DNA of 38,416 bases. It comes from an uncultured Bacilli bacterium. Its GTDB lineage: Bacteria > Bacillota_I > Bacilli_A > RF39 > UBA660. The notes under the pieces are model-generated. The model ran no database searches and was not told where the DNA came from. It was given only the letters and a program-made list of their open reading frames with translations. The translations under genes and the position numbers were made by a program. The DNA is taken from the NCBI GenBank assembly GCA_947585595.1, contig CANPXB010000014.1, positions 1 through 38,416 of the forward strand. The letters run 5' to 3'. Numbering within the stretch: position 1 is the stretch's first letter; every line of letters begins with the position of its first letter. This document shows positions 36,474 through 38,416 of this stretch, piece after piece.

Positions 36474-37352
36474 ATGAAAAGAAAATATAAAGGTATTACT
36501 GTTCCATATCATTATACAGACAAAAAAGCTAATTACACTTATTATATCTATAATGATCAAGAGTACTTAGATTTAAATTTACTATTCCAAGACTTTCTTG
36601 GTTTATATCTAACATATCATTATGAAGTTAAAGATAAACTTTATGAAGTTCATAACTTAAGTGAAGTCTTAGAAGCTTTATTAAAAAATAAAGATACTTT
36701 TAAAATACCTAAAGAATATCAAGAAGAGTATAGTGAAGAAGAATTAAAGTATATTAAAGGTTTACAAAAAAGTTTAATCAATGATACCTTAAAAATAGCT
36801 TATGATAAGAATCGTGAATTTAATAAAAAAGATTATCCGAGTACTAAAAGTTATAATATGGCTTTAGAAGTCTATGATAAATATCGTAGAGTAGTTATTC
36901 CTAAAAAAGTTAATTTATATAATCATAACTATTATGTCGTAGCTGGTGAATATTTTGAATCAATTTATCATGCCTTAGATTATGTTTATAATAACAATCT
37001 ATACTATCAATTTGGTGGTCCTAAAAAAGAAAATAATCGTAATCATCTTCATTCTCATTCTTTTGATGATCTAATTAGTTTAATATTCACTAATTCTGAA
37101 GACTTTAAAATTCATGTTTTCCAAAGACAATATTATAGTAAACAAGAATTAGATTTCTTAACAAAACTAGCTAGTAAACTACGTAAAATGAATTTTCATA
37201 GTATCAAGTTTAATCCTGATAAAATAGAGTATGAAGAATATTGGTATCTAAAAGATGAAAAAAAATTCTTTAAACTTTTAATAAATAATCTAAGATGGAA
37301 TAGATTAAATAAACAATATGAAAAAGATGTCTTAGAAAGTCATAAAATATAA
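36474..37352 (+). CDS. Unknown 292-residue protein rich in Tyr, Lys and Asn
   Basis: No family is recognised. The ATG at 36474 is preferred over 36465 because AAGAAG (36459-36464) is at the right distance. No signal peptide or membrane helix. The N-terminus YKGITVPYHYTDKKANYTYY has a two-domain look, with later segments VNLYNHNYYVVAGEYFESIY and a His cluster NRNHLHSHSFDDLISLIF (around residue 195) that could bind metal. A C-terminal helical region follows (EYWYLKDEKKFFKLLINNLR). It lies between an HD hydrolase and an AraC regulator and ends in a good terminator. Confidence 0.75.
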   Translation: MKRKYKGITVPYHYTDKKANYTYYIYNDQEYLDLNLLFQDFLGLYLTYHYEVKDKLYEVHNLSEVLEALLKNKDTFKIPKEYQEEYSEEELKYIKGLQKSLINDTLKIAYDKNREFNKKDYPSTKSYNMALEVYDKYRRVVIPKKVNLYNHNYYVVAGEYFESIYHALDYVYNNNLYYQFGGPKKENNRNHLHSHSFDDLISLIFTNSEDFKIHVFQRQYYSKQELDFLTKLASKLRKMNFHSIKFNPDKIEYEEYWYLKDEKKFFKLLINNLRWNRLNKQYEKDVLESHKI

Positions 37353-37377
37353 TAAGTACACCCCGTACTTATTTTTC
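37351..37377 (+). terminator. Rho-independent terminator
   Basis: AATAAGTAC (37351-37359) pairs with GTACTTATT (37365-37373), loop ACCCC, then T. The stop TAA (37350-37352) is in the 5' arm. Confidence 0.8.
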
Positions 37378-37379
37378 TA

Positions 37380-37388
37380 TGGTAAAAT
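37380..37388 (+). promoter_or_regulatory. Possible extended -10 promoter of the AraC-type gene
   Basis: TGGTAAAAT directly after the terminator and 16 bases before the ATG. No -35 recognised. Confidence 0.45.
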
Positions 37389-37404
37389 AAATATAGGTGA
37401 TTAT

Positions 37405-38220
37405 ATGAATATCTATGCTTCATTAAATAAAATAACAGAATATATTGATCATCATTTAGAAGAAAAGATTGATTATAATAAATTAGCTATGATGTTAGGT
37501 GTTAATTCTTATACTATGCAAAGAATATTTTCTTTATTAACCAATGTCACTTTAACTGAATATATCCGAAAAAGAAGATTATCTGTTGCAGGTGAAGAAT
37601 TATATAATGGTAATGATAAAATAATGGATATTGCTATTAAGTATTGTTATGATAATGCCACTTCTTTTTCTCGTGCTTTTGAACAATTTCATAGTATTAA
37701 ACCAAGTCAAGTAACTAAAGAAAGTAAACTTAAGATTTTTCCACGAATTACTTTTGATGAAAATATACCTATTACAACTGAAATACCATATGAAATAATC
37801 GAATTACCAAAACTCACATTATATGGATGTAAAAAAGAAACTGATAATAATCATATTAATGTTGATGCTCCAAGTTTCTTCCATGAATGCTTAATAAAAT
37901 ACGAAAAAGACTATGGCGATATTCCATATGGAATGATAACTTATACTGATTTAGAACGTAGATATTGTAATGCTTATTGGATATTATATGATAAAGAAAT
38001 ACCTAATTTAGAAAAGATAATTATACCATCTAGTAAATATGTTAAATTTAAAATATCTACCCAAGAACCACAAGATATTCAAGCTATGTCTGATAAATTC
38101 TATTTAGAGTTTTTACCAAGTTCTAATTTAAACTTCTCTGATGCTCCTGAACTAGAATACTATCACGATGATATAACTGAGTTTTTAGTACCACTTCAAA
38201 CTGACAAAACTGGAAACTAA
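37405..38220 (+). CDS. AraC-family regulator with GyrI-like effector-binding domain
   Basis: 271 residues. An N-terminal double helix-turn-helix of the AraC type fills residues 1-~105 (KIDYNKLAMMLGVNSYTMQR, then DIAIKYCYDNATSFSRAFEQ and FHSIKPSQV, the standard second helix-turn-helix). From ~125 to 265 lies a GyrI-like small-molecule-binding domain (YEIIELPKLTLYGCKKETDN, YGMITYTDLERRYCNAYWIL, and a late LEYYHDDITEFLVPL). This DNA-binding-first order matches Rob/SoxS-like multidrug regulators in Firmicutes. Targets are unknown. The start is ATG after TAGGTGATT. A terminator follows directly. Confidence 0.9.
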   Translation: MNIYASLNKITEYIDHHLEEKIDYNKLAMMLGVNSYTMQRIFSLLTNVTLTEYIRKRRLSVAGEELYNGNDKIMDIAIKYCYDNATSFSRAFEQFHSIKPSQVTKESKLKIFPRITFDENIPITTEIPYEIIELPKLTLYGCKKETDNNHINVDAPSFFHECLIKYEKDYGDIPYGMITYTDLERRYCNAYWILYDKEIPNLEKIIIPSSKYVKFKISTQEPQDIQAMSDKFYLEFLPSSNLNFSDAPELEYYHDDITEFLVPLQTDKTGN

Positions 38221-38236
38221 AAAGTCAGTTTTTTCT
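38198..38236 (+). terminator. Terminator of the AraC-type gene
   Basis: AAACTGAC (38198-38205) pairs with GTCAGTTT (38224-38231), with an 18-base loop that includes the stop codon. An alternative stem is AAAACTG (38207-38213) with CAGTTTT (38226-38232). A T-rich run follows. Confidence 0.6.
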
Positions 38237-38275
38237 TTTTTATCTATTTTATAATGCTAATATGAGGTGATGTTT

Positions 38276-38416
38276 ATGGGGTTCTCTTCCGAAATATTTT
38301 TAACTAAAAATAATCTAACTAAAGAAGAATGGCAAAACTTTATTAATATAATATCTAATTATATTGGTTTATTTCACCATTGGACTTTAACTATTAAAAT
38401 AGAACATAATAAAATA
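38276..38416 (+). CDS. Start of an unknown gene, cut by the window end
   Basis: The ATG at 38276 follows TGAGGTGATGTTT, and the frame stays open for 47 codons to the end of the window. The visible part reads MGFSSEIFLTKNNLTKEEWQ, then NFINIISNYIGLFHHWTLTI. No family can be named from so little. TATAAT at 38250-38255 is a likely -10 for it. The open frame and ribosome site make it a probable gene. Confidence 0.6.
   Translation, partial: MGFSSEIFLTKNNLTKEEWQNFINIISNYIGLFHHWTLTIKIEHNKI

Noticed and set aside
1-38416. CRISPR arrays, insertion sequences, integrases, rRNA genes
   Set aside because: Looked for on both strands; no regularly spaced repeats, transposase or integrase motifs, or rRNA signatures were seen.

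Overview
The window reads as AT-rich (roughly 70% A+T by eye) chromosomal DNA of an endospore-forming Bacillota relative. The reasons are a SigF/SigG-type sigma factor followed by spoVAC-spoVAD-spoVAE, scpA-scpB, T-box leaders, Shine-Dalgarno sites of the AGGAGG/AGGTGA type, and a D,D-carboxypeptidase with alanine racemase (a cell-wall lifestyle). TGA is used as a stop (scpA, scpB), so the code is standard and not the Mycoplasma code. The style (small genome-like packing, many P/A-rich single-pass surface proteins, a SipW-type secreted protein) fits uncultured gut Bacilli of the RF39/Erysipelotrichia kind, but that placement is inference. No rRNA, CRISPR array, insertion sequence or prophage was found.

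Layout. 1-4.2 kb: 3' end of pnp, then on the minus strand a D-Ala-D-Ala carboxypeptidase and a P/A-rich membrane protein. 4.2-6.7 kb: a paralogous membrane protein with a C-terminal thioredoxin-like region, and a DUF4176-like protein. 6.7-8.7 kb: a proline T-box and proS. 8.7-13.8 kb: an unknown protein with an internal duplication, a YjdF/DUF2238-like membrane protein, a zinc-phospholipase-C-like protein and a SipW-type secreted protein. 13.9-16.3 kb: sporulation cluster. 16.3-20.1 kb: a membrane protein, scpA, scpB, a pentapeptide protein and a thioredoxin-like protein. 20.2-22.5 kb: tRNA-Leu(CAA), two similar hairpin-plus-terminator RNA elements, a serine hydrolase, a Nudix hydrolase and a WYL regulator. 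22.5-24.3 kb: a SIS phosphosugar protein with a PfkB kinase. 24.3-26.6 kb: an aspartate T-box, archaeal-type aspS and an unknown gene. 26.6-31.8 kb: a six-gene run with a transglutaminase-like protein, alr, an HD protein and a large sigma-factor-like protein carrying four N-terminal repeats. 31.9-33.8 kb: csp, a histidine leader peptide with attenuator, and hisS. 33.8 kb to the end: an unknown minus-strand gene, a WXG/NlpC-P60 fusion, an HD hydrolase, an unknown gene, an AraC/GyrI regulator and the start of one more gene.

Three aminoacyl-tRNA synthetase genes in one window each have a readable amino-acid sensor: proS (T-box, specifier CCU), aspS (T-box, specifier GAC) and hisS. The hisS sensor is not a T-box. 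It is a 19-codon leader peptide with five His codons, followed by RNA segments that can pair 1:2, 2:3, 3:4 and 4:5, the logic of ribosome-mediated attenuation. This and the repeat-bearing sigma-like protein are the most interesting items.

Expression units are very compact. Promoters are mostly extended -10 (TGnTATAAT) a few bases before the ribosome binding site, many stop codons lie inside the terminator hairpin, and two promoters reuse bases of the preceding terminator.
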